A stretch of DNA of 37,217 nucleotides, taken from the NCBI GenBank assembly GCA_910574965.1, contig CAJTDB010000012.1:90624-127840 (forward strand). The letters run 5' to 3'. Shown here piece after piece: positions 5,541 through 12,947 of this stretch; position 1 is the first letter of the stretch; the number at the start of each line of letters is the position of its first letter. Source of the DNA: Lachnospiraceae bacterium (GTDB taxonomy: Bacteria > Bacillota > Clostridia > Lachnospirales > Lachnospiraceae). A program made the position numbers and the translations under genes. The notes beneath the pieces were generated by a model. It worked only from the letters and a program-made list of their open reading frames with translations. It was not told the DNA's origin and made no database searches.

Positions 5541-8141
5541 ATGAAAAAGAGCAGAATCAGGATCTCACAGTGTATGATCGTGAAAAACGAAGAGAAAAAT
5601 ATCGAGAAAGCTCTTTCCTGGGGAAAGGGGATTGTGTCGGAACAGATTGTAGTAGACACTGGTTCTACAGATCGGACTGTGGAGATCGCAGAGCGGATGG
5701 GAGCGAAGATCTGTCATTTTACGTGGATTGACGACTTTGCGGCGGCCAAGAATTTTGCCATCGAACAGGCGCAGTATGAGTGGATTGCCCTTTTGGATGC
5801 GGATGAATATTTGTCCCTGGAGGATGCACAGAAGCTTCTTCCCTGCATTGAAGAGATTCATGAGACGGAGAATGACGGCATTGCTATGGGATGGCTGCAC
5901 CTGGATGCAAATGGAAATGTGACAGAGCTGGATACCCAAATCCGGGTATTTCGGAATCGTTCCGGGCTTCGGTACCACAGGAGAGTACACGAATATCTGG
6001 CTCTGAACGGAGTTCCCATCCGGGCGGCAGACCGGATTGAGAACTTCAGTATTTTCCATACCGGATATGTGGAAGCAACGCTGAAAAAGAAGACTGCAAG
6101 CGGAAGGAACACCCGGCTGATTTTGGAAGAGCTGAAGGAGCACCCGAATGCCTACGATATGTGGGGATATCTGGGAAATGAATACTGCGCGGAGGAGAGA
6201 TACAAAGAGGCGGAGGAGGCTTATCTGAAGGGCATTTCCCTTATGCCGGAACAACTGCTGGACGGCAGGGACTTAATGGGACCGTATATTTACCAAAAAC
6301 TGCTGGTGCTGCAGGCATTTCTTACGAAACAGGATGAGGAGTCTGTATTAGAAGTCTACAAACAGGCCATCGAACGGGCGCCCATGGAAGGCGACTTTGA
6401 CTATCACATGGGAGAATATTATGCCGCTGCCGGCCGGTATCGGGAAGCGGAACAGCACCTTCGGCGGGGGCTTGCCCTGCTGGAACAGTACGGCAATATG
6501 GGAAAATCCACGGTTCTTTCCGGACATTTGGTGAAGGTCTACGAACTGATGGCCATTTGTTGTTATAATAATAACAATCTTGCGGAGTGCGTCCGGTATA
6601 CGACGATGCTTTTAAAAGGCGATGCCTATTTGATGAGCACACTGGTGCTTTTAATCTCTGCGTTTGCCAAAGATGAGGGAACTTTGCGGCTGGGAGAGGC
6701 CGGAGCTACCCAGGTGGCGGAATTTTTAGGAACGAAATTTTATAATTTTCAAAATCTGAAAGACCGGATCTTTGTCCTGCGGGCGGCTATGGCGGCGGGG
6801 TATCCGGAACTTACGGCAGTCCTTCGCAGAACATTGACACCGGAAGAACTGGCGGCTTTTGAAAGGGCTGTGGGGAAGGGTTCTGCAGACGCGCCAAAAC
6901 CGGAGACGGTCTTAGACCGGACCATACGGATGGTACTGTTTTATTCGCAGGTAGAATCTTTTAACTTTTTTACAGATCAACTGGCTGAGGAATTTGCAAA
7001 AAAAGGGCATGAAGTCTTTATTTTTGATCTTCGTATGCCTTCCGAGGAGGATCCTCACTCCAAAAAGCATTTTGAACAGTTTGTTTCGGAGAAAGTGGAC
7101 GCAGCCGTGTGTTTTGACGCGCTGGGGGTCCGGGAGGATTTGTATCCGGGAATCAATGCTGTCTGGAACCGGCATCAGACGGTAGTTATGGATTTCTTTA
7201 TGGATGCGCCGCCCCGGTTTTATCCGGCTTTTTTGGAGCCGCCTGAGAATTATCATCTGTTTTGCTGTGACCGGGATCATGTGGATTATGTCAGGCGATA
7301 TTACGGCGAAACCGTGAAAAACATATCATTTCTGCCGCATGTGGGTGTGCTGCCGGAAGAACATGCAAAAGTCATCCCTTACAAAGAACGTGCGTTCGAT
7401 ATTCTGTTTTGCGGAACTTATTACCGTCCGGCGGATAAATTTGCAGACTTGAGGAGAGAGCTGGAAGAGACTTTTCCGGGAGATACGGCGCTGTATCAAT
7501 TTTATGAGCAGATGTATCAGAATCTGACTGCGGACAGCAGCCTGAATATCGAGCAGGCGGCTCTTCGGACGGCAGAGCAGATAAAGTGGGAGATTCCTCA
7601 TGATTTTATGGAAGTGGTCATGTACTGTGCAGAGTCTGTGGACTGGGCCATCCGCATGTACCAGAGGGAGCGGGTGGTAGAAGTGCTCGCTGCATCCGGA
7701 CAGGAACTGTACCTTCTGGGACGGGGATGGGAGAACCATCCGTCCGCGGGGCTTCCCAATGTACACCGCATTGACGACCGGATCCCTTACAAGGACACGC
7801 TGGCCTATATGGGAAATGCCAGGATCAATCTGAATGTGATGCCCTGGTTTAAGGCAGGTACCCATGACCGGATTTTCAATGCCCTGCTGCAAAAAAGCGT
7901 ACCGCTTACGGATGCCAGCAGTTGGATTACGGAGCATTTTACAGACGGAACAGATATAGCGCTGTACGACCTGAAGCATCTGGAAATGCTGCCGCAGATT
8001 ACACAGCGGCTTTTAAAGGACAGCGAACTGGCGGAGCATATCATTCAGAAGGGATACGAGAAAGTAAGCCGGACGTTTACATGGCAGAATTGTGCCGGAT
8101 GGCTTCTTAGTACGGCAGCAGAATATGGGGAGAAACGATGA
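5541..8141 (+). CDS. Two-module glycosyltransferase: GT2-TPR fused to CgeB-like GT-B module
   Basis: An 866-residue protein. Residues 1 to about 430 repeat the GT2-TPR plan of the two upstream genes (VVDTGSTDRTVEIAE, LLDADEY). Residues about 456-866 are a second glycosyltransferase of the CgeB/DUF3880-Glyco_trans_1_2 type: a first Rossmann half (IRMVLFYSQVESFNFFTDQL) and a second half with YLLGRGWENHPS, INLNVMPWFKAGTHDRIFNA and late helices. The ATG at 5541 follows AAGGAG by 6 nt; an upstream in-frame GTG at 5520 overlaps the previous stop and is less likely. The stop overlaps the start of the next gene (ATGA). The fusion suggests two successive sugars added by one polypeptide, which is inference. 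Confidence 0.9.
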   Translation: MKKSRIRISQCMIVKNEEKNIEKALSWGKGIVSEQIVVDTGSTDRTVEIAERMGAKICHFTWIDDFAAAKNFAIEQAQYEWIALLDADEYLSLEDAQKLLPCIEEIHETENDGIAMGWLHLDANGNVTELDTQIRVFRNRSGLRYHRRVHEYLALNGVPIRAADRIENFSIFHTGYVEATLKKKTASGRNTRLILEELKEHPNAYDMWGYLGNEYCAEERYKEAEEAYLKGISLMPEQLLDGRDLMGPYIYQKLLVLQAFLTKQDEESVLEVYKQAIERAPMEGDFDYHMGEYYAAAGRYREAEQHLRRGLALLEQYGNMGKSTVLSGHLVKVYELMAICCYNNNNLAECVRYTTMLLKGDAYLMSTLVLLISAFAKDEGTLRLGEAGATQVAEFLGTKFYNFQNLKDRIFVLRAAMAAGYPELTAVLRRTLTPEELAAFERAVGKGSADAPKPETVLDRTIRMVLFYSQVESFNFFTDQLAEEFAKKGHEVFIFDLRMPSEEDPHSKKHFEQFVSEKVDAAVCFDALGVREDLYPGINAVWNRHQTVVMDFFMDAPPRFYPAFLEPPENYHLFCCDRDHVDYVRRYYGETVKNISFLPHVGVLPEEHAKVIPYKERAFDILFCGTYYRPADKFADLRRELEETFPGDTALYQFYEQMYQNLTADSSLNIEQAALRTAEQIKWEIPHDFMEVVMYCAESVDWAIRMYQRERVVEVLAASGQELYLLGRGWENHPSAGLPNVHRIDDRIPYKDTLAYMGNARINLNVMPWFKAGTHDRIFNALLQKSVPLTDASSWITEHFTDGTDIALYDLKHLEMLPQITQRLLKDSELAEHIIQKGYEKVSRTFTWQNCAGWLLSTAAEYGEKR

Positions 8142-9874
8142 ATCAGAACGACTTTGGTAATTATTTGACAAATTATGCCGGGATTTCTCAGATGCTGAAG
8201 ACATGCAGTGTGCGGGAAATGCTGGAACAGACAGCATCGCTGATGAAAATTCCGGCGAAGGATATGGAATGGCTTACGGTAGTAGAATGCCCTGCGGAGC
8301 CTCTGGACGGTCTTTTTGGACATGTGCTTGAGGAGCTGGTGAAACATGCGGAGCATTATGACTGGCTTTATGAACGGCTGGAAGACGACGGTTCCAGGGC
8401 GGTTTTGATGGAGCTTTTGCGGTACCGGATACTGCCGGCGGTGTCTTTCTTAAACAAGGCCGGAGAATTGTCCGGCGGTTTGGATAAAGGCGGGGATACG
8501 TTCCGGACGTTGGGGGCAGCAGGCGGAGAGATTGATGCCATTCTGGAGGCAAAGGAGTATATCCGGGAGTCCGCGTTTGCGCTGTCAGTCTGTGTCAGTC
8601 ATACGAGCAGCGGTCTATGGGAAATTCCGCGTCTGCTGGATGCAATCCGGCCGGGATACAGGTTTCGGCTGCGATATGAAATAGAAGGCGGGGAGGCGCA
8701 GGCCATTCTCTATGCCGTTATGCCTCCGGCTAAGGGAGAGGATCCGGTCCGTCGGGAAGGACCGAAGCGGATCGTAGCGCTGGCACCTTATGAGAGAGGA
8801 TGGAGCAACGCGGAGCTGGTCAAAGACTGCGGCGTGATTCCGTATTTGTTCTACAAAAATCATGGCTGCGAAGTTACCATGGTCAGTGCGCCTATGACGG
8901 ATTATTCCAATTTAAAATATATTGATGGCGTGAAGCTTCTGTTTCTGCCGGACGGCAGACCGGAGACAAAGGAAGCCTATATCCGGCAGGAGGCGCAGAA
9001 TATTGACTGCCTGATGCTGCGCCGTCCATATCCGGATTATTTGGGTGTGGTTAAAATTTACAGGCAGTGCAATCCAACAGGGAAGATTTATCTGCCTTTG
9101 GACGCCAATTCCTTTTTTGTGGATCGGATTCCCTGGCAGGAAGGGTTTATGCGTGATTTTATGAAGGAGTGCCAGGTCATCAGCGCTTCCGGCAAAGCCA
9201 TGCAGAGACATTTAAATGAGAAATGGCCCTGGGTCATCGAACATATTCCCAATGGTTTTTATCATTTCGGGGAAGAGCGAAAGGCGCCTGTATTTTCGGA
9301 AAAGGAAAATATTATCCTGACTGCGGGCAGACTTGGGACGGAACAAAAGGGAACACATGTTCTGCTTGAGGCATTTGCAGAGATTGCCGGGGAACTGCCG
9401 GAGTGGGAACTTCATCTGGCAGGCAGTGTGGAGCCGGAGTTTGAACCGTATTTGGAGCAGTTCCGGGAGCGTTTTCCGGAGCTGATGGAGCATAGAATTC
9501 ATTTTCTGGGGCATATTGCGGATCGGGAGACACTTTATGAAAAATATGCCAAAGCGAAGATTTTTGCACTGACTTCTGCCTGGGAGGGCGGAACCCCCAA
9601 TGTGATTGCGGAAGCATTGTACGCGGGAGATGTGACGGCAGTGACAAAGATTGACGAATATCAGGAGGCGACGGATGACGGACGCTGCGGAGGCGCCTCA
9701 AAGATCGGCGATCCGGAGGAATTTGGAAAGCTTCTGCTTCGTCTCTGCCGGGATGACAGACTGGAGGAAATGTCCCGGCACGCGCATACCTATGCCTGCA
9801 GACATTATGATATGGAGCGTATTGTGGATGGACTGTATGAGCTGATCTTTGATTCGGATGAGCAGTTATCCTAA
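8138..9874 (+). CDS. GT4-family (GT-B) glycosyltransferase
   Basis: A 578-residue protein translationally coupled to the upstream gene by an ATGA overlap, with GGAGA before the start. Residues 1 to about 195 form a helical region that I do not recognise. Residues about 205-380 look like the N-terminal Rossmann half of a GT-B enzyme (RIVALAPYERGWSNAEL). Residues about 388-560 are the clear GT4 C-terminal domain: ILTAGRLGTEQKGTHVLLEA, HFLGHIADRETLYEKYAKAK, and WEGGTPNVIAEAL as the nucleotide-sugar site. The spacing between the two Glu residues is one residue longer than the usual EX7E. It probably extends the flagellin glycan. Confidence 0.9.
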   Translation: MNQNDFGNYLTNYAGISQMLKTCSVREMLEQTASLMKIPAKDMEWLTVVECPAEPLDGLFGHVLEELVKHAEHYDWLYERLEDDGSRAVLMELLRYRILPAVSFLNKAGELSGGLDKGGDTFRTLGAAGGEIDAILEAKEYIRESAFALSVCVSHTSSGLWEIPRLLDAIRPGYRFRLRYEIEGGEAQAILYAVMPPAKGEDPVRREGPKRIVALAPYERGWSNAELVKDCGVIPYLFYKNHGCEVTMVSAPMTDYSNLKYIDGVKLLFLPDGRPETKEAYIRQEAQNIDCLMLRRPYPDYLGVVKIYRQCNPTGKIYLPLDANSFFVDRIPWQEGFMRDFMKECQVISASGKAMQRHLNEKWPWVIEHIPNGFYHFGEERKAPVFSEKENIILTAGRLGTEQKGTHVLLEAFAEIAGELPEWELHLAGSVEPEFEPYLEQFRERFPELMEHRIHFLGHIADRETLYEKYAKAKIFALTSAWEGGTPNVIAEALYAGDVTAVTKIDEYQEATDDGRCGGASKIGDPEEFGKLLLRLCRDDRLEEMSRHAHTYACRHYDMERIVDGLYELIFDSDEQLS

Positions 9875-9877
9875 TAG

Positions 9878-10260
9878 GCATATCCGGGTTAGCTGAGGAA
9901 CTTTCAAACAGAAGGCAGCAGTTCAGGCATATCCGGATTGCTGCGGAACTTTCAAACAGCAGCAGTCCGGATATGCCAGGAAGGATTTTGGGACGCAGAA
10001 GGCGGCCGAAAATGCTTCCGTAAAGGTGGCATATCCGGACTGCTGCGGAACTTTCAAACAGCAGCAGTCCGGATATGCCAGGAAGGATTTTGGGACGCAG
10101 AAGGCGGCCGAAAATGCTTCCGTAAAGGTGGCATATCCGGATTGCTGCGGAACTTTCAAACAGCAGCAGTCCGGATATGCCAGGAAGGATTTTGGGACGC
10201 AGAAGGCGGCCGAAAATGCTTCCGTAAAAGGGGCATATCCGGACTGCTGCGGAACTTTCA
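9878..10260 (+). repeat. 102-bp tandem repeat, each unit with an 18-bp-stem palindrome
   Basis: Three near-identical 102-bp units lie at 9927-10028, 10029-10130 and 10131-10232. A degenerate 49-bp part-copy precedes them (9878-9926) and a 28-bp part-copy follows (10233-10260), ending at the Shine-Dalgarno sequence of the next gene. Each full unit holds an inverted repeat: in unit 2, GGCATATCCGGACTGCTG at 10028-10045 and its exact complement at 10062-10079, with a 16-nt loop. Units 1 and 3 have T for C in the left arm, which still pairs as G-U in RNA. Because 102 is a multiple of three, frames stay open on both strands, but these have no ribosome sites and are not called as genes. Confidence 0.95.
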
Positions 10261-10272
10261 TGGAGAACAAAA

Positions 10273-11190
10273 ATGGGTGATCTGATTTATCAAAATTCCA
10301 GATTTATCTTTGCAGAAGGAAGAAGAGAAAAAGTCCTTCTGGACTGTACGGATCTGATGTCCAATAAAAGCAGAATTTCTATGCACAGCCTGCAGGATCA
10401 GGAGACGAGAACGATACCGATTCTGCTGGCCGGCCTGATGGAAAAAGAGTCCGAAAACCAGGACGGGACAGGACTGATAACCGCACTTCTGACCGTATTG
10501 CTGGTGTCTGAACTGGTGAAAACTTCCCGGCCGGTGCGCGTGCTGGAATACGGCTGCCTGGGCGGCAGAATCAGCAGGTATCTGGCGGAAGTATTAGGAG
10601 CATTTCATGAAGAATCCTCCCTGGTCTGCGTCTGTGACCGGATGGATGAAGCATGGCTTAGACAGATGGAAACGGCGGAGGAATCCCCGCGAATTAACTT
10701 TTTGGCCGGAGACTATGGCCGAGTGCCTCTGGCACCTGGTTCCTTTGATGTGGTGCTGATAAACGGAACGGTGGATTTTGCCGATCCTGAAGAGGTAATT
10801 CTGGATGCCTCGAAGCTGGCGGCTGCAGACGGGATGCTCATATGCTGCTGTAATGACTCGCCGCTTCTAAAAGATCTCTTCCGGCTGTTTTATGAGAAAG
10901 AACACAGAGAAGACTACGAGCTTGATCCTTTCCGCATACTGATGACTGCCAGCGCATCAGACCGGAATTTCATGAGCTGGGAAGAAGCGGATTATGAGAT
11001 GTACAGCCGCAAAGTACAGGAACATTTAGAACAGGCAAAGGAGATCTTTGCAGGCCGAACGGCAGATGAGAGTAAGCGAAAAATATTGAAAAAACAGTTG
11101 CTGGCAGATATAAAAGAAGCATCAATAAAAGGCGATGAAAAACGCAAACTGCAGCTAATGGAAGTGCGGGGAATATTAGAAGATATCTGA
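10273..11190 (+). CDS. Class I SAM methyltransferase-like protein
   Basis: A 305-residue protein. RVLEYGCLGGRIS (about residue 87) resembles motif I of class I SAM-dependent methyltransferases, although the usual GxGxG is altered to GCLGG. PLAPGSFDVVLINGTVDF (about 155-172) fits the acidic/strand region around motif IV. The C-terminal 60 residues are charged and helical (KRKILKKQLLADIKE). The start is supported by GGAGA at 10262-10266. It closes the glycosylation operon after the 102-bp repeat and before a terminator, so a role in methylating a glycan sugar or flagellin is plausible but not shown. Confidence 0.6.
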   Translation: MGDLIYQNSRFIFAEGRREKVLLDCTDLMSNKSRISMHSLQDQETRTIPILLAGLMEKESENQDGTGLITALLTVLLVSELVKTSRPVRVLEYGCLGGRISRYLAEVLGAFHEESSLVCVCDRMDEAWLRQMETAEESPRINFLAGDYGRVPLAPGSFDVVLINGTVDFADPEEVILDASKLAAADGMLICCCNDSPLLKDLFRLFYEKEHREDYELDPFRILMTASASDRNFMSWEEADYEMYSRKVQEHLEQAKEIFAGRTADESKRKILKKQLLADIKEASIKGDEKRKLQLMEVRGILEDI

Positions 11191-11195
11191 ACATA

Positions 11196-11244
11196 CAGCA
11201 GCCTGACAAGGGATAGATAAATTCCTTATCAGGCTGGCTGTTTT
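11196..11244 (+). terminator. Intrinsic terminator after the glycosylation operon
   Basis: CAGCAGCCTGACAAGG on the left pairs imperfectly with CCTTATCAGGCTGGCTG on the right, followed by TTTT. The next genes run convergently, so it may also serve them. Confidence 0.8.
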
Positions 11245-11249
11245 CCTGC

Positions 11250-11927
11250 TTATCTCTTATGGTGCGGATGCTCACGTACCGTTGTACAAGCTTTGCTTAA
11301 CTCTGCAAGAATGCTGATCCGATAACGGTTCTTATAGTAGTTCAGAACCGGGGAGAGGGAACGGCTGCCGGCCACTACATATTTGGCCGGAAGTCCGGAG
11401 AGAGTCAGTGCACACACATCTGCCTTGCATCTGGTACAGGTACATACATTGTACTGACTTAGAATCTGTTCCAGATCGTGCTGCATAATCAGTTCTTCCA
11501 TTACATTAATAAAACGAAAATCTTCATCCTGAAGCTGCTCACTTAATCGTCCGCCGGATTTGAGAACGACTGTGTCTTCCGCTTCCGGTTCAAGTTCTAA
11601 AATTTCTTCTAACGGTTCGGGTTCCGGCTCTGGTTCCGGTGCAGCCTCTGCTATGGGTTCCGGTTCCTGAATCACCGGCGGCTCTATCGGCAGATCGTCG
11701 GTCGTCACCGGAACTTCCTCGCCCAGCTCTTCAGACAGTTTGTTCAGGATCTCATGAGATACCCGGTCATTCCGGCTGCCTTCGTCTACGACTGTGACTT
11801 TGGCAGAAGAAGCGGTATGCGTTCCGGGAATTTTAGTGTCCTGTCCGCTGTTGTCAGCCTCATCTGCCCGTGCTCCGTTGGTCAGCAGGTTTAATACATG
11901 TGAAGTTTTGTTGGTTTTCTTAGCCAT
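11250..11927 (-). CDS. ComFB-domain protein with acidic linker
   Basis: A 225-residue protein. Residues 1 to about 80 are polar. Residues about 82-115 are a Pro/Glu-rich linker (EPEPEPEPLEE). The C-terminal 90 residues are a ComFB domain (late competence protein ComFB family): VMEELIMQHDLEQIL, then CxCxxCx4C (Cys162, 164, 167, 172) in VCTCTRCKADVCAL, then LPAKYVV. The cysteines probably bind zinc. Members of this family have been reported to bind cyclic dinucleotides; whether this one does is unknown. The start has AGGAGG 9 nt upstream. It follows a ParA-type gene by 49 nt in the same direction, so the two probably act together, perhaps in placing or regulating flagella or chemotaxis units. 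Confidence 0.8.
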   Translation of the reverse strand: MAKKTNKTSHVLNLLTNGARADEADNSGQDTKIPGTHTASSAKVTVVDEGSRNDRVSHEILNKLSEELGEEVPVTTDDLPIEPPVIQEPEPIAEAAPEPEPEPEPLEEILELEPEAEDTVVLKSGGRLSEQLQDEDFRFINVMEELIMQHDLEQILSQYNVCTCTRCKADVCALTLSGLPAKYVVAGSRSLSPVLNYYKNRYRISILAELSKACTTVREHPHHKR

Positions 11928-11976
11928 TGGTTACTGCCTCCTATGATCGTTCCGCGTCTGCGGTCTGAAATTTTAT

Positions 11977-12768
11977 TTATACATCCCCCTCGGCCGGTGC
12001 CGTCTGCAGTTGGATCTCCGGTGCAATCTCCAGAAGAAATTCTGCATAGTCCTGCACTGCCAGTGAGTTGGGATTGTAGGTGAAGATGCTTTCTCCGTGA
12101 GCAGGGGCCTCTGCGATGGCCACACCGCTGCGGATCTTTGTTTCAAATACCTTTGAATCGATCTGCTGTGCCAGTTGATTCGCCATATCAAGCACGTCTC
12201 TGGACAGAAGGGTACGCCGGTTAAATCTGGTAAGCAGAATCCCCAGTACCCGGAAATCCGGATTGAATGTACTGCGCACAGATTCGATGGTTTCCTTTAA
12301 CTGCGCCAGTCCCACCAGACTTAGAATATCGGAAGCCATGGGGATAATAAGAAAATCCGATGTGGAATAAGCATTAACCGTCAAAAGGTTCAGGGCGGGC
12401 GGCGTGTCGATAATGATATATTCATAGTGGTCGATCACCGGTGCAAGGGCATCTCTTAAGATACATTCCCGTCTGCCCGGCATATTTTCCAGGCCGTTGC
12501 TGCTCAGGGTGATATCTGAAAACAGAAGGTCGCATGTATCGCTCTGAATGAGCGCTTCCTCCACGGAAACCGTACCCTTTAAGACATCCAGGACCGTATA
12601 CCGGTTCTCCCGGCCGCCGCCAAGACAAAACCCCAGGTTCCCCTGGGGGTCCAGATCGATACCGAGGACCTTCCTGCCCGTCAGGGCGATCCCGGAGGCC
12701 AGCGCCGCGGATGTGGTTGTCTTGCCGACTCCGCCTTTCTGATTGGAAACTGTGATTATGATGGACAA
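11977..12768 (-). CDS. ParA/Soj-family ATPase
   Basis: A 263-residue P-loop ATPase of the ParA/MinD superfamily. The deviant Walker A motif QKGGVGKTT is at residues 10-18, switch I LGIDLDPQGNLG at about 35-46, and Walker B YIIIDTPPALN at about 116-126. It uses a TTG start at 12768 with GGAGGT 6 nt before it; no ATG lies nearby in frame. Such proteins bind DNA non-specifically or the membrane and position cargo by ATP-driven patterning. There is no parB gene nearby, only the ComFB-domain gene, so it is more likely an orphan positioning ATPase for flagella or chemoreceptors than a chromosome partitioning gene. FlhG is an alternative, but the Soj-like sequence fits ParA better. Confidence 0.87.
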   Translation of the reverse strand: MSIIITVSNQKGGVGKTTTSAALASGIALTGRKVLGIDLDPQGNLGFCLGGGRENRYTVLDVLKGTVSVEEALIQSDTCDLLFSDITLSSNGLENMPGRRECILRDALAPVIDHYEYIIIDTPPALNLLTVNAYSTSDFLIIPMASDILSLVGLAQLKETIESVRSTFNPDFRVLGILLTRFNRRTLLSRDVLDMANQLAQQIDSKVFETKIRSGVAIAEAPAHGESIFTYNPNSLAVQDYAEFLLEIAPEIQLQTAPAEGDV

Positions 12769-12816
12769 GACGGTACCTCCATAAGTGAAAAAATATAAAA
12801 ATGATTTCCAAAGTAT

Positions 12817-12843
12817 TAATTTTATTATACATCATGTCGATAA
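12817..12843 (+). promoter_or_regulatory. Sigma-28-type promoter of fliD
   Basis: TAAT at 12817-12820, a 15-nt spacer, then GTCGATAA at 12836-12843, seven of eight bases of the sigma-28 -10 consensus. It lies about 105 nt upstream of fliD in the divergent gap with the ParA gene. Confidence 0.72.
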
Positions 12844-12947
12844 ATAAGTATAGATGAAAAATGAAATTTTTAGAAGTTGCTGTACGGATATTTTCATTAG
12901 ATATTCGGCAGTGGTCTGCGGATAAATGAAAGGAGAGTATAGAGATT

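Noticed and set aside
9878-10260. CRISPR array
   Set aside because: The repeat is 102 bp with no spacers, and there are no cas genes.
9923-10285. Long repeated open frames on both strands across the 102-bp repeat
   Set aside because: They exist because the repeat length is a multiple of three; none has a ribosome site or family resemblance.
12890-12947. A second, vegetative-type promoter (TTGCTG...GATATT) just before fliD
   Set aside because: Both hexamers match poorly, and the sigma-28-type site at 12817-12843 is far better.
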